DNA from: AP-15 sp963833745
GTDB taxonomy: Bacteria > Pseudomonadota > Alphaproteobacteria > ATCC43930 > CGMCC-115725
DNA: 64,000 nt
Assembly: GCA_963833745.1 (NCBI GenBank)
Contig: CAWHZD010000008.1
Coordinates: 62,001 to 126,000 of the forward strand
Reading direction: 5' to 3'
This document shows, in pieces, positions 44,101-53,442 of the stretch (position 1 is the first letter of the stretch; every line of letters begins with the position of its first letter). The notes under the pieces were generated by a model, which saw only the letters and a program-made list of their open reading frames with translations, was not told the origin of the DNA and searched no databases. Made by a program: the position numbers and the translations under genes.

Positions 44101-44420
44101 CCCGTGGGACGTCGTCAGAGTGCCGTTTCCGTACACCGATCGCCCAGTTCGAAGGCGGCGGCCGGCGTTGGTCATTGCTGCCGGTGAAATCGAAGAAACC
44201 CACGGGCTGTTGTGGCTGGTGATGATTACCAGCGCCGAAGATCGCGGCTGGGAGAGCGATGTGCCGGTGTCGGATCTCGGCGCTGCCGGCTTACCTGCGG
44301 CTTCGATTGTGCGTCCCGCCAAGATTGCGACGGTCGAGGGCGGGTGATGCCACGCGTTTGGGCGTGCTGGCGACTTCGGACCGTCCCGCGGTCACAGCTT
44401 ATTTCAGGCGATTTCTGGGC
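44087..44420 (+). pseudogene. MazF/PemK-type toxin, frameshifted
   Basis: The N-terminal part FSPWDVVRVPFPYTDRPVRR, RPALVIAAGE, MITSAEDRGWESDVPV and ASIVRPAKIATVEGG is a typical PemK/MazF RNase. It then stops at 44347. The family C-terminus (RLGVLATSDRPAVTAYFRRFLG) continues in the next frame after one extra G in GAGGGCGGGTGAT (44336-44348). The toxin is therefore probably inactive while its antitoxin is intact. The stop shown is premature relative to the family length of about 110. Confidence 0.8.
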
Positions 44421-44462
44421 TCTACGCTCGACCAAAACTCGCTCGCGTTTGTGTCACTCCGG

Positions 44463-45287
44463 CTACCAGCCGCCGTCGATGCCGATCGCCTGACCGGTGA
44501 CAAAGGCGGCCTGGTCGGAAACGAGGAAGGCGATCATCGCCGCAACCTCGTCGGGGCTGCCGAAACGGCCGACCGGGATCGCCTTTGACCGTTCGGCAAA
44601 GCCGATTTCGAGGTCGTCGCCGTACTCGCGGCGGTTGGTGCTGATCGCGCGCGAGGTGCGGATCGGGCCGGGGCACACCGCGTTGACGGTGATCCCGAAC
44701 GGCGCCAGGTCGAGCGCCAGCGACTTGCTGAAGCCGACGATCGCGGCCTTCGAAGCGGCATAGGTGGCACGGTTGCGGCCGGGCCGGAACGCCGCCTTCG
44801 ACGACACACTGACAATGCGGCCCCAGCGCGCCTGGCGCATTGCCGGGACGGCGGCGCGCGACATCAGAAAACAGCCGCGGGCGTTGACCCCGAAGGTGCG
44901 GTCCCATGCTTCGACCGGCACATCCTCGATCTCGTTGCGGTCGGCGCCTTGCGGCGCTCCAGCATTGTTGACGAGGATGTCGAGCCGTCCATAGCGGCTC
45001 AACACCTGCTCGACCATGCGTCCGGCATCGGCCTCGACGCTGACGTCGCCAAGAGCCGAAGAGGCGGTCCGCCCGGTGCGGACGAGTTCCTCGACCAAAC
45101 TGTCGACCCCGCCCCACGAGGCGTCGGTGTCGCCCTGGACATTGTGCTCGTTGGCGACACCCGTCGCAACTACGTCGGATACGACCACCGTCACTCCGGT
45201 TGCGGCCAGGGCCCGGGCCGTCGAATTGCCGATGCCGACCGGCTTGCCGCAGCCGGTGATCAGCGCAACACGTGCAGAACTCGGCAT
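44463..45287 (-). CDS. Short-chain dehydrogenase/reductase
   Basis: 274 residues from the ATG at 45287, after GGGGAGGAAGTCG. The Rossmann nucleotide site is TGCGKPVGIG, followed by LDILVNNAGAPQGADRN, IVSVSSKAAF and the active-site YAASKAAIVGF (Tyr-X3-Lys), with NAVCPGPIRTSRA and the C-terminal GQAIGIDGGW. This is a classical SDR using NAD(P)H on an unknown alcohol or ketone. An insert near residue 55-70 (VQGDTDASWGG) is somewhat longer than usual. It is divergent from the S10 peptidase gene. Confidence 0.92.
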   Translation of the reverse strand: MPSSARVALITGCGKPVGIGNSTARALAATGVTVVVSDVVATGVANEHNVQGDTDASWGGVDSLVEELVRTGRTASSALGDVSVEADAGRMVEQVLSRYGRLDILVNNAGAPQGADRNEIEDVPVEAWDRTFGVNARGCFLMSRAAVPAMRQARWGRIVSVSSKAAFRPGRNRATYAASKAAIVGFSKSLALDLAPFGITVNAVCPGPIRTSRAISTNRREYGDDLEIGFAERSKAIPVGRFGSPDEVAAMIAFLVSDQAAFVTGQAIGIDGGW

Positions 45288-45395
45288 CGACTTCCTCCCC
45301 TTCTTAAGCTGCGGCAAGTTTGCCGGTGCCGGAGTATTTCACCCCTGGCTGGCCTATGTAACCTGCAATCAATCACCCGGCCGGCAGAGGGCACG

Positions 45396-46887
45396 ATGTC
45401 AAAGATTGCAGCGGTTGGCGTCGTGCTGCTGGTCTTGCTCAGTGCTGGCGGTGCTCGTGCCGACGACAAGTCGCAGAGGGCGCCGCCGGAGCGTGCGACG
45501 ACGCATCACACGATCGTGTTGGGCGGCCGTCGCATCGACTACGACGCGTGCGCCGAGGCCTTGCCGCTGATCAACCGAAACGGAACGACGACCGCCTCGA
45601 TCTTTACGATTTCCTATATCGCGCAAGTGACGGCGGGCATGCCGCGGCCGATTAGCTTTGTTTTCAACGGTGGGCCGGGCGCGGCTTCGGTCTTCCTGCA
45701 TCTGGGTGCGCTCGGGCCAAAGGTCATGGAAACACCCGCGAACGGCGATGTGCCGAGCCCGCCCGCTCGCCTTGTCGACAACCCGTCGAGCTGGCTGCCG
45801 TTCACCGATCTCGTCTTTGTCGACCCTGTCGGCACCGGCTACAGCCGCGGCGAGGGTGGGGAAAAGAACCCTGACGAGCCGTTCTGGGATGTCGACACCG
45901 ATCTGTCGTCGCTCGATGCGGTCGTGCGGCTTTGGCTGACGCGGCACATGCGGTGGGATTCGCCAGTCTACCTGGTCGGCGAGAGCTATGGCGGGTTCCG
46001 GGCCGCGGCGATGGCGCAGCGGTTGCCGCGGGACGCCGACGTTACGGTCAGCGGGTTGACGCTGATTTCTCCGGCGCTTGATCTGTCGATCTTGGAGCCG
46101 AGCGAGCGCGACGTGCTCGCCGCCGGCTTCTATCTCCCGACTTATGCCGCAACCGCCGCGGCGCTCGGCGTGGGGCAGTCGGCGCCCGATCTTAGCGCGG
46201 TCGAGCGGTTTGCGCTGTCGGATTACCTGGTCGGCCTCGCCGGGCTACCGGGTCGGCCTTCAGCAGGGGATCCCTTGATCGCGCGGGTCGCCGGTATGAT
46301 CGGGTTGCCGATCGACATCGTGAGCCGCTACCGCGCGCGTGTGCCCAACCACGTCTTCGCCGAGGAGATACTGCGCCCGCGCGGCGAGATCGTCAGCCTC
46401 TACGACGGCACGATCACGCGGCCGGCTCCATCGGATCAGCATGATCGCGCCGGCGACCCGCTGCTGCAGCCGATCGCCGCCGCTTTCGGCGCGGTATTCA
46501 ACACCTATGTGGCCGAGACTTCTCGGCTACCACACCGACCTGCCTTATCGGGTGCTCTCGCGGGATGTCGTGCAGCATTGGGACTGGCACGGCGAGCGTC
46601 GGGAAGGGGGCCCAGGGCTGGCGCTGACCTCGCTCGAAGCGGCACTGCTCGCGCATCCCGGGATCAAAGTTCTGGTCGCCAACGGCCGCTATGATCTGGT
46701 AACGCCGTATTTCTCGTCGCGCTGGTTTGTCGACCAGCTTCAGGTGCCGACTGCCGTACGGGAGCAAATCCGGCTGCGCGTTTATCCGGGCGGGCATATG
46801 CTCTATCTGCGGCCAGCCTCGCGCGCAGCCCTCGCCGAGGACGCCGCCCGGCTCTATGCCGCGCCCGGCGCCGCTGCGTCGCAATGA
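45396..46887 (+). pseudogene. S10 serine carboxypeptidase-like protein, frameshifted
   Basis: Signal peptide MSKIAAVGVVLLVLLSAGGA, then FVFNGGPGAASVFLHLGALG, FVDPVGTGYSRG and the nucleophile motif VGESYGGFRAAAMA. In the first frame the chain runs off into a meaningless tail ending at 46694. The family continues in the next frame: LGYHTDLPYRVLS, WDWHGER, LVANGRYDLVTPY (Asp) and YPGGHMLYLR (His), to 46887. One extra T at about 46519-46521 (GACTTCTCGG for GACTCTCGG) explains the shift. The intact gene would encode a periplasmic peptidase of about 496 residues. Its end overlaps the TrmH-type gene by 4 bp. Confidence 0.82.
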
Positions 46888-47678
46888 CGAGGGCGCGAAC
46901 CCATCATCGTCTGAAAAGCCACGGCACCGATAGCCGTGGACCACATGAGCGGACGCTGCTGCGGGTTTGTGGGCTGGCGGCGGTCAGCGCATTGTTCGAG
47001 CGCGACCCGGGGCGGGTCGAAAGGCTGTTTTTCGAGCCGCAGCTTGGCGCCGAGGCCGGCGGGTTCTGTGCGACACTCGCCCGCGCGCGCAAGCCCTATC
47101 GTGAAGTCGGGACGGCCGAACTGGCGCGTGTCGCCCGCACGCTGTTGCACGGCGGCATCGCCGCGATCGCCCGGCCGCGACCGCTCGCAGGGTTCGATCC
47201 CGCGGCGGTGCCAAACTGGGCGCGCGACGGCAAGCCGATCCTGGTCCTTGACGGCATCGGCAACCCGCACAATCTGGGCGCGATCGCCCGCACTGCGGCG
47301 TTCTTCGGCATTGAGCGCATCGTCCTCGCCGACCGGCCGGATCAGGCGGTGCCCTCGGATGCAAGCTACCGCGTCGCAGAAGGCGGGCTTGAGCATGTAA
47401 CCCTCCACCAAGTGCCGCTGCCCACCACCCTGAGCGCTCTGCGGCCGAGCTATCGCATCGTCGGCAGTGCTCCGGGACGCGAGAACGCGGTGTTGCGCGC
47501 TCAGAGCGAAAAGTCGCCGGCGCTGGTTCTCGGGAACGAGGAGAATGGTCTCGACCCGGCGACCCTCGCTCTCTGCGACGAAATCGTGACGATCCCCGGC
47601 AGCGGGCGCGTGCAGTCGCTCAACGTCGCCGCGGCGGCAGCGATCCTGATCTACGCGGCGACCAGCGGGCGGAGCTGA
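46884..47678 (+). CDS. TrmH/SpoU family RNA 2'-O-methyltransferase
   Basis: 264 residues. The SPOUT-fold knot is clear: ILVLDGIGNPHNLGAIARTA (motif 1), ALVLGNEENGLDPATL (motif 2), VTIPGSGRVQSLNVAAAAAI (motif 3). An N-terminal domain (GLAAVSALFERDP) of the RNA 2'-O-ribose methyltransferase substrate-binding type precedes it. It transfers a methyl group from SAM to a ribose in rRNA or tRNA; the exact nucleotide is unknown. The ATGA overlap with the preceding peptidase gene suggests one transcript. Confidence 0.9.
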   Translation: MTRARTHHRLKSHGTDSRGPHERTLLRVCGLAAVSALFERDPGRVERLFFEPQLGAEAGGFCATLARARKPYREVGTAELARVARTLLHGGIAAIARPRPLAGFDPAAVPNWARDGKPILVLDGIGNPHNLGAIARTAAFFGIERIVLADRPDQAVPSDASYRVAEGGLEHVTLHQVPLPTTLSALRPSYRIVGSAPGRENAVLRAQSEKSPALVLGNEENGLDPATLALCDEIVTIPGSGRVQSLNVAAAAAILIYAATSGRS

Positions 47679-47828
47679 CGCGCCGCTTCGCTTCGACGCG
47701 CACCCGATCGTCCGTACCCGGTCTGGTTTGGCGACACGCCCGGCCGGACAAACAGCGACTTTCGCCCGAGGGGTACGGTTTCGCCGTGATCCTTTATAGT
47801 CGTCCGCGAAAATAGCGGCGGAGGAAGA

Positions 47829-49466
47829 ATGGCCGAGGAGCGGTTAGCGCGCGAGCGGATGGAGTACGACGTGGTCGTGATCGGGGCTGGGCCGGCCGGC
47901 CTTTCAGCCGCGATCCGTCTGAAACAGCTCGCAGCCGCGGCCGAGCGCGACATCAATGTCTGCGTCGTCGAAAAGGGATCGGAGGTCGGCGCGCATATCT
48001 TGTCGGGCGCGGTGTTCGAACCGCGGGCGTTGAACGAGCTGATCCCCGACTGGCTCGGCCGGGGTGCGCCGCTGACCACGCCGGCGGGCGAGGACCGGTT
48101 TTTGCTGCTGACCCAATCCCGCGCGTTTCGGTTGCCGACCCCGCCGCAGATGCACAACCACGGCAACTACGTCATCAGTCTCGGCAATCTGTGCCGCTGG
48201 TTGGCTCAGCAGGCCGAAGAGCTGGGTGTCGAGATCTATCCGGGCTTTGCCGCCGCCGAGGTGCTGTACGACGAGGCCGGGCGGGTGCGTGGGGTCGCGA
48301 CCGGCGACATGGGCATCGGCAGGGACGGCAAGCCAACCGAGCGCTATCAGCCCGGCGTCGAATTGCTGGCGAGGGAAACCTTGATCGCCGAAGGCTGCCG
48401 CGGTTCGTTGACCAAGATCTTGGTCGAGCGGTTTCATCTGCGCGACGCCATCGACCCGCAGACTTATGCGATCGGCATCAAGGAGTTGTGGGAGGTCGCC
48501 CCGTCGCAGCATCAGCTCGGCCTCGTCCTCCACACGGTTGGCTGGCCGCTTGACGCCGCCACCTACGGCGGCTCTTTCCTCTACCATCTCGAAAACCGGC
48601 AGGTTGCGGTCGGCTTTGTGATCGGGCTCGACTACAAAAACCCCTTTCTGAGCCCGTTCGAAGAATTCCAACGCTTCAAAACCCACCCGGCAGTTCGCCC
48701 GTTTTTCGAAGGCGGTCGCCGAATAAGCTATGGCGCGCGCGCTTTGAACGAGGGTGGCTTCCAGTCGATCCCGCGGCTCGACTTTCCGGGCGGCGCCCTG
48801 ATTGGCTGCGCCGCAGGCTTTGTCAACGTACCTAAGATCAAAGGCAGCCACACGGCCATGAAATCGGGGATGGTCGCGGCTGAGACGGTGTTCCGCCGGT
48901 TGGCCGGCGATGACGGCGCCTCGACCCGACAGGCGCTCGAGCAAAGCTGGGTGTGGGACGAGTTGCGCCGGGTGCGCAACATCCGGCCGAGCTTTCGCTG
49001 GGGGCTGTGGGCCGGGCTCGCTTATTCGGCGCTCGACACCTATGTTCTGCGCGGTGCCGCACCGTGGACCTTTCACAACCATGCCGACTACACTCAGCTG
49101 ACGCCGGCAAGCCAGGCGAGGCGGATCGATTACCCCAGGCCCGACGGCCAAGTCAGCTTCGACCGGCTGTCTTCGGTGTTCATCTCGAACACCAATCATG
49201 AGGAGGACCAGCCGCCGCATTTGCGGCTGCGCGATCCGGCAAAGGCCATCGCCGTCAACTATCGGCTCTACGATTCACCCGAACAGCGGTATTGTCCGGC
49301 CGGCGTGTACGAGATCGTGCAGCCCGCCGGGCCGGCCGATCCGTATTTGCAGATCAATGCGCAGAATTGCGTACACTGTAAGACTTGCGACATCAAGGAT
49401 CCGGAGCAGAACATTGATTGGGTCGTGCCGGAGGGAGGCGGCGGCCCTAATTATCCGAATATGTGA
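47829..49466 (+). CDS. Electron transfer flavoprotein-ubiquinone oxidoreductase
   Basis: 545 residues, ribosome site GAGGAAG. It passes electrons from ETF, reduced by acyl-CoA and amino acid dehydrogenases, to ubiquinone in the membrane. FAD site: VVVIGAGPAGLSAAIRLKQL; quinone-region HILSGAVFEPRAL; LIGCAAGFVNVPKIKGSHTA; the C-terminal 4Fe-4S cluster is QNCVHCKTCDIKDPEQNIDW. Length and order match the mitochondrial and alphaproteobacterial type. It fits with the propionate and fatty acid catabolism shown by the methylmalonyl-CoA mutase. Confidence 0.95.
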   Translation: MAEERLARERMEYDVVVIGAGPAGLSAAIRLKQLAAAAERDINVCVVEKGSEVGAHILSGAVFEPRALNELIPDWLGRGAPLTTPAGEDRFLLLTQSRAFRLPTPPQMHNHGNYVISLGNLCRWLAQQAEELGVEIYPGFAAAEVLYDEAGRVRGVATGDMGIGRDGKPTERYQPGVELLARETLIAEGCRGSLTKILVERFHLRDAIDPQTYAIGIKELWEVAPSQHQLGLVLHTVGWPLDAATYGGSFLYHLENRQVAVGFVIGLDYKNPFLSPFEEFQRFKTHPAVRPFFEGGRRISYGARALNEGGFQSIPRLDFPGGALIGCAAGFVNVPKIKGSHTAMKSGMVAAETVFRRLAGDDGASTRQALEQSWVWDELRRVRNIRPSFRWGLWAGLAYSALDTYVLRGAAPWTFHNHADYTQLTPASQARRIDYPRPDGQVSFDRLSSVFISNTNHEEDQPPHLRLRDPAKAIAVNYRLYDSPEQRYCPAGVYEIVQPAGPADPYLQINAQNCVHCKTCDIKDPEQNIDWVVPEGGGGPNYPNM

Positions 49467-49481
49467 CGCGAGCGTTTTGGG

Positions 49482-51236
49482 ATGAAGGCGGACGGGTGCA
49501 GACAGATGGGGATAGCGGTGATTGATTGGCTGAAGATCTGGGGTCAGGCGGGATTTGTGGCGGGCGCCCTGGTCGCCGCCAGCGCCTACGCGGCCGCGCC
49601 CAGCGGGGATGCGCCGGACGCCTCGGCGGCTTCGCCATACGGCGCCTACCTGGCCGGCCGGCACGCGCAGGAAAAGGGTAGCTATGGGGCGGCCGCGCGC
49701 TGGTACGAGCAGGCCTTGCGCGCCGATCCGCAATCGCCTGAGGTGATCAGCCGGACCTTTTTGATGGAAGCCAATGACGGCCGCTTCGATCGGGCCGTGC
49801 CTCTGGCCAACAAGGAGCTGAAGCTCGACAGCTCGGATGCGGTCGCCGACCTCGTGTTGTTGATCGACCGGGCCAAGGCCGGCGACAAGGCCGGCGCCCT
49901 GGCGCGGGCCGAGGCATTGCCGGACGACGGGTTGCACCGCTATGTCGGCCCCTTGGCGCGGGCTTGGACCCGGATGGGCATGGGCAACCTGGCGGGTGCC
50001 GAAGCGGCGCTTCACGATCTCGACAAATTCGACGGCTTTGCTCCGCTCGAATACTTCCAGCTCGGCACGATTTATGATTTCGCCGGAAATGCAGCCAAAG
50101 CCGAGGAGTATTACAAGAAGACCTTGGACGCGACCGGCCAGCTCAACTGGCGATTGGCGGATGCAATGGCCAATTTCTACCAACGCCATGGACGGCCCGA
50201 CGAAGCGACCGCGATCTATAATCGTTTCGTCAAGGAAAATGCGGGAAGCGAACTGGCCAAATCGGTACAAGCAAACAAAGTTGCCGGGACGCCGCCTGCG
50301 CCACTGATCGGATCTGCGATGGATGGACTGGCCGAAGCCTTGTTTGATCTCGCGAGCGTCGTCAACCGGCCGGAGACGATCGATCTTGCGCTGATCTACG
50401 ACCGCTGTGCGCTCGATCTGCGCCCAAATCTGACGGTTGCCCAATTGCTGCTCGCCGACATCCTGACCGGTCAGGAGAAGTTCGAGCAAAGTCTTGCGAT
50501 CGTCGCTCAGATCCCGACGAATTCGCGCTATGCATGGTCGGCGCAATTGCGCGCCGCCGCCAACCTCGAAGCCCTCGGCCGCATCGACCAGGCCACTGCC
50601 CAGCTCCAGGCGATGGCGGCAAAGGAGCCGAACTGGGCTTCTGCCGAGATCCAACTCGGCGACCTGCTGCGCGGACAGAAGCGCTTTTCGGAGTCCGCCG
50701 CCGCCTACAGCGAAGCGATCAAGCGGCTCAAGGCCGAAGGCATGCCGCCGCGCTGGGCGCTTTACTACAGCCGGGGCATTGCCTATGAGCGCTCTAACCA
50801 GTGGAACTTGGCCGAGGCCGACCTCGAGCACGCGCTGGAGCTGAAGCCGGATCAGCCGCTGGTGCTGAATTATCTCGGCTACTCCTGGATCGATCGCGGT
50901 GAGAAGCTGCACCCGGGATTGAAAATGATCGAAAAAGCCGTCGAGCTGCGTCCCGATGACGGTTACATCGTGGACAGCCTCGGTTGGGCTCATTACCGGA
51001 TCGGTGACTATCCAAGCGCGGTTGAATACTTGGAAAAGGCGCTCGAACTGGTGCCTGAGGATCCGACGATCAACGACCACTTGGGCGATGCCTACTGGAA
51101 GAGCGGGCGTACGACTGAAGCGCGGTATCAATGGCGGCGCGCTCTGCAATTCAAGCCCGAAAAGGAAGACGTCAAGCCGATCGAGGCCAAGCTTGACGGC
51201 GGCCTGCCGACTGCTACCCGAGCGGGCGGCGGCTGA
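49482..51236 (+). CDS. Exported tetratricopeptide repeat protein
   Basis: 584 residues. An N-terminal helix (AGFVAGALVAASAYAAAP) acts as a signal or anchor. At least eight TPR-like helix pairs follow, such as GSYGAAARWYEQALRADPQS, GNAAKAEEYYKKTLDATGQ, AEADLEHALELKPDQ, GDYPSAVEYLEKALELVPED and EARYQWRRALQFKPE. TPR proteins act as assembly scaffolds, for example at the outer membrane or in lipoprotein complexes; no partner is identifiable. It is 8 bp upstream of ispE, so the pair is probably cotranscribed. Confidence 0.88.
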   Translation: MKADGCRQMGIAVIDWLKIWGQAGFVAGALVAASAYAAAPSGDAPDASAASPYGAYLAGRHAQEKGSYGAAARWYEQALRADPQSPEVISRTFLMEANDGRFDRAVPLANKELKLDSSDAVADLVLLIDRAKAGDKAGALARAEALPDDGLHRYVGPLARAWTRMGMGNLAGAEAALHDLDKFDGFAPLEYFQLGTIYDFAGNAAKAEEYYKKTLDATGQLNWRLADAMANFYQRHGRPDEATAIYNRFVKENAGSELAKSVQANKVAGTPPAPLIGSAMDGLAEALFDLASVVNRPETIDLALIYDRCALDLRPNLTVAQLLLADILTGQEKFEQSLAIVAQIPTNSRYAWSAQLRAAANLEALGRIDQATAQLQAMAAKEPNWASAEIQLGDLLRGQKRFSESAAAYSEAIKRLKAEGMPPRWALYYSRGIAYERSNQWNLAEADLEHALELKPDQPLVLNYLGYSWIDRGEKLHPGLKMIEKAVELRPDDGYIVDSLGWAHYRIGDYPSAVEYLEKALELVPEDPTINDHLGDAYWKSGRTTEARYQWRRALQFKPEKEDVKPIEAKLDGGLPTATRAGGG

Positions 51237-51243
51237 TCTCCCT

Positions 51244-52128
51244 GTGGTGGTCACCGTCTTCGCCCCGGCGAAGGTCAACCTTTACCTGCATCTGACGGGG
51301 CGTCGGGCGGACGGCTATCATCTGCTCGATAGCCTCGTCGCGTTCGCCGACATCGGTGATCGGGTAACGGCTCGCCCGGCAACGTCGTTGTCGCTGGAGG
51401 TGACCGGACCCGAAGCAGCGGGGCTCACCGATGAAGGCGACAACAATCTGGTCTTGCGCGCCGCGCGGCTGCTCGCTGCGCAAGCCGGCATCGGCACCAC
51501 CGGTGCGGCGCTTCGTCTGGAAAAGAATCTGCCGATTGCGTCTGGCGTCGGCGGCGGGTCGAGCGATGCGGCGGCGGCGATGCGCGCCCTGTGCGCATTG
51601 TGGCGGCTCGCGATCGATGAAGTGACCTTGGCGGCCCTTGGCGCACAGCTCGGCGCCGATCTTCCGGCCTGCCTCTACGGGCGCGCCGCCTGGGTCGGCG
51701 GCGTCGGCGAGCGGGTCGAACCCGCCCCGGATCTGCCTCGAGCGGGGATTGTCCTCGCCAATCCGCGCCGGAAGCTGCCGACTGCAGCAGTGTTCGAGGC
51801 GCGCCGCGGCCCGTTCGGCGCCGCTCTCGAACGGGTGGCGCCGATGCCGCTCGACGCCACCGGGCTGGCCCGCGCGCTGACGCTTCGTCGCAACGAGCTG
51901 ACCGAAGCCGCGATTGGGCTGGTTCCCGAGATCGATGAGATCCTGACGGCGCTCAGGCGTCTTCCCGGCGCCTTGGTCGCACGGATGAGCGGCAGCGGCG
52001 CCACCTGTTTTGCGCTTTTCGCCGATCGCTCCGCGGCCGCGCGGGCAGGTGCTGCCCTGTCTGCTGCCGAACCCCGCTGGTGGTGTGCTGCGGGCGGCTT
52101 GGTTGCCGGAAGCGAGGTTTCCCGATAG
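51244..52128 (+). CDS. ispE: 4-diphosphocytidyl-2-C-methyl-D-erythritol kinase
   Basis: 294 residues from the GTG at 51244 (a second GTG follows at once). It phosphorylates CDP-methylerythritol in the MEP isoprenoid pathway. GHMP-kinase motifs: FAPAKVNLYLHLTGRRADGYH (substrate side, key part AKVNLYL), the ATP loop LPIASGVGGGSSDAAAAMRA and the C-terminal ARMSGSGATCFALF. Length is normal. The gene directly follows the TPR gene and precedes tRNA-Gln. Confidence 0.95.
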   Translation: MVVTVFAPAKVNLYLHLTGRRADGYHLLDSLVAFADIGDRVTARPATSLSLEVTGPEAAGLTDEGDNNLVLRAARLLAAQAGIGTTGAALRLEKNLPIASGVGGGSSDAAAAMRALCALWRLAIDEVTLAALGAQLGADLPACLYGRAAWVGGVGERVEPAPDLPRAGIVLANPRRKLPTAAVFEARRGPFGAALERVAPMPLDATGLARALTLRRNELTEAAIGLVPEIDEILTALRRLPGALVARMSGSGATCFALFADRSAAARAGAALSAAEPRWWCAAGGLVAGSEVSR

Positions 52129-52143
52129 TCTGCCGGCCGGCTG

Positions 52144-52219
52144 TTGGGGCGTAGCCAAGGGGTAAGGCAGCGGATTTTGATTCCGCAATTCGGAGGTTCG
52201 AATCCTCCCGCCCCAGCCA
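52144..52219 (+). tRNA. tRNA-Gln (anticodon TTG)
   Basis: Acceptor TGGGGCG pairs with CGCCCCA, discriminator G, and CCA is encoded (76 nt in all). The anticodon arm is GCGGA-TTTTGAT-TCCGC with anticodon TTG at 52177-52179; the T arm has GGTTCGAATCC. It reads CAA, and CAG by wobble. It lies in the gap between ispE and the SGNH hydrolase gene. Confidence 0.97.
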
Positions 52220-52247
52220 TTTGTCAGACTTCCTGGGAGGCAGCGCG

Positions 52248-53393
52248 ATGCCGGACAATCAAAAATGGGTCGGCACTTGGACGACGGCACCGGCGCCGGC
52301 GGAAACCGGCGCTTTCAGCAACCAGACCCTGCGCATGACCATGCGCGTCAGCCTTGGCGGCGAGACCGTGCGGGTGCGGATTTCGAACGCCTATGGCCGC
52401 CGTCCGCTGGAGATCGGCGCCGCGCATATCGCGCTGCGCGGCGCCGGGTCGGCGATTGTCGCCGGCTCGGACCGCAAGCTGAACTTCGGCGGCACGGCGA
52501 CGGCGACTGTCGCGGCAGGCGCCGTCTTGTTCAGCGACCCGGTCGCGCTCGACCTGGCGCCTCTCGCCGATCTCGCGGTCAGCCTCTATCTGCCCGGCGA
52601 GGTCCCGAACGATCTTCAGATCACCGGCCGCTATGCGCGGCAGACCAACTACGTCTCGCCGCCGGGCGATTTCACCGCGGCGAATGTAATGCCGATCGCC
52701 AGTCTCACGAGCGACTGGTTCTTCGTCTGCGGCGTCGACGTGTTCGCCAGCGCCGACACCGGCGGCATCGTCGCGCTCGGCAACTCGCTGACCGACGGCA
52801 ACATCTCGACGATCGACGCCTTTTGCCGCTGGCCCGACCAGCTCGCCCGCCGGCTGATGGCGCGCTCTCGTGGCCGGCCGATGGCGGTGATGAACCAGGG
52901 GCTCGGCGGCAATCGGATTCTGTTCGACATCCGCGGCGACAGTGGGCTGCGCCGCTTCGACCGTGACGTGTTGGCCCAACCGGGGGTCACCCACGTCATC
53001 GTCATGCTCGGTACCAACGATTTGCGCAACCGGTGGAAGAAGCCGGACGAGGAGCCCACCGCGTCGCAGATGATCGCCGGGTTGCAGCAGATGACGGTGC
53101 GCGCCCACAGTGCCGGCGTCAAGATCCTCGGCGCCACGCTGACGCCGTTTGGCAACGAGACCTATATGGTCGACGCCTGGAACCCGCAGCGCGAAGAGGT
53201 CCGTCTGGCAGTCAATGGCTGGATGCGTGACGGCGGCGCTTTCGATGGGGTCGCCGATTTCGACAAGGCGCTGCGCGACCTCGAACATTTGACGCAGATG
53301 CTGCCGGTCTATGATTGCGGCGACGGTCTGCATCCGAGCGATCTCGGCTACAACAAGATGGGCGACGCAATCGACCTGGCGCTGTTCGAATAA
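52248..53393 (+). CDS. SGNH/GDSL family hydrolase
   Basis: 381 residues from the ATG at 52248, after GGGAGG; the frame is open from 52221 inside the spacer after tRNA-Gln. The catalytic domain begins at about residue 178 with VALGNSLTDGNIS (nucleophile Ser; the usual GDSL Asp is Asn here), NQGLGGNRIL (Gly block), VIVMLGTNDLRN (Asn block) and GDGLHPSDLGYNKMG (Asp and His). An N-terminal beta-rich domain (residues 10-160) precedes it. It likely hydrolyses an ester, perhaps on polysaccharide acetyl groups. No clear signal peptide is seen. Confidence 0.87.
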   Translation: MPDNQKWVGTWTTAPAPAETGAFSNQTLRMTMRVSLGGETVRVRISNAYGRRPLEIGAAHIALRGAGSAIVAGSDRKLNFGGTATATVAAGAVLFSDPVALDLAPLADLAVSLYLPGEVPNDLQITGRYARQTNYVSPPGDFTAANVMPIASLTSDWFFVCGVDVFASADTGGIVALGNSLTDGNISTIDAFCRWPDQLARRLMARSRGRPMAVMNQGLGGNRILFDIRGDSGLRRFDRDVLAQPGVTHVIVMLGTNDLRNRWKKPDEEPTASQMIAGLQQMTVRAHSAGVKILGATLTPFGNETYMVDAWNPQREEVRLAVNGWMRDGGAFDGVADFDKALRDLEHLTQMLPVYDCGDGLHPSDLGYNKMGDAIDLALFE

Positions 53394-53401
53394 CGACAGC
53401 G

Positions 53402-53424
53402 CCGCCGGCCGGCTCGGCCGGCGC
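53402..53424. terminator. Hairpin between convergent genes
   Basis: GCCGGCCGGCTCGGCCGGC (inverted arms GCCGGCC and GGCCGGC around a short loop) lies between the stops of the SGNH hydrolase and GST genes. No T-run is visible. Confidence 0.35.
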
Positions 53425-53442
53425 CTGCTCGCGGTGCGCGGG

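Noticed and set aside
44949..45395. N-terminal extension of the S10 peptidase frame
   Set aside because: The extension overlaps the divergent SDR gene, while a signal peptide starts at 45396.
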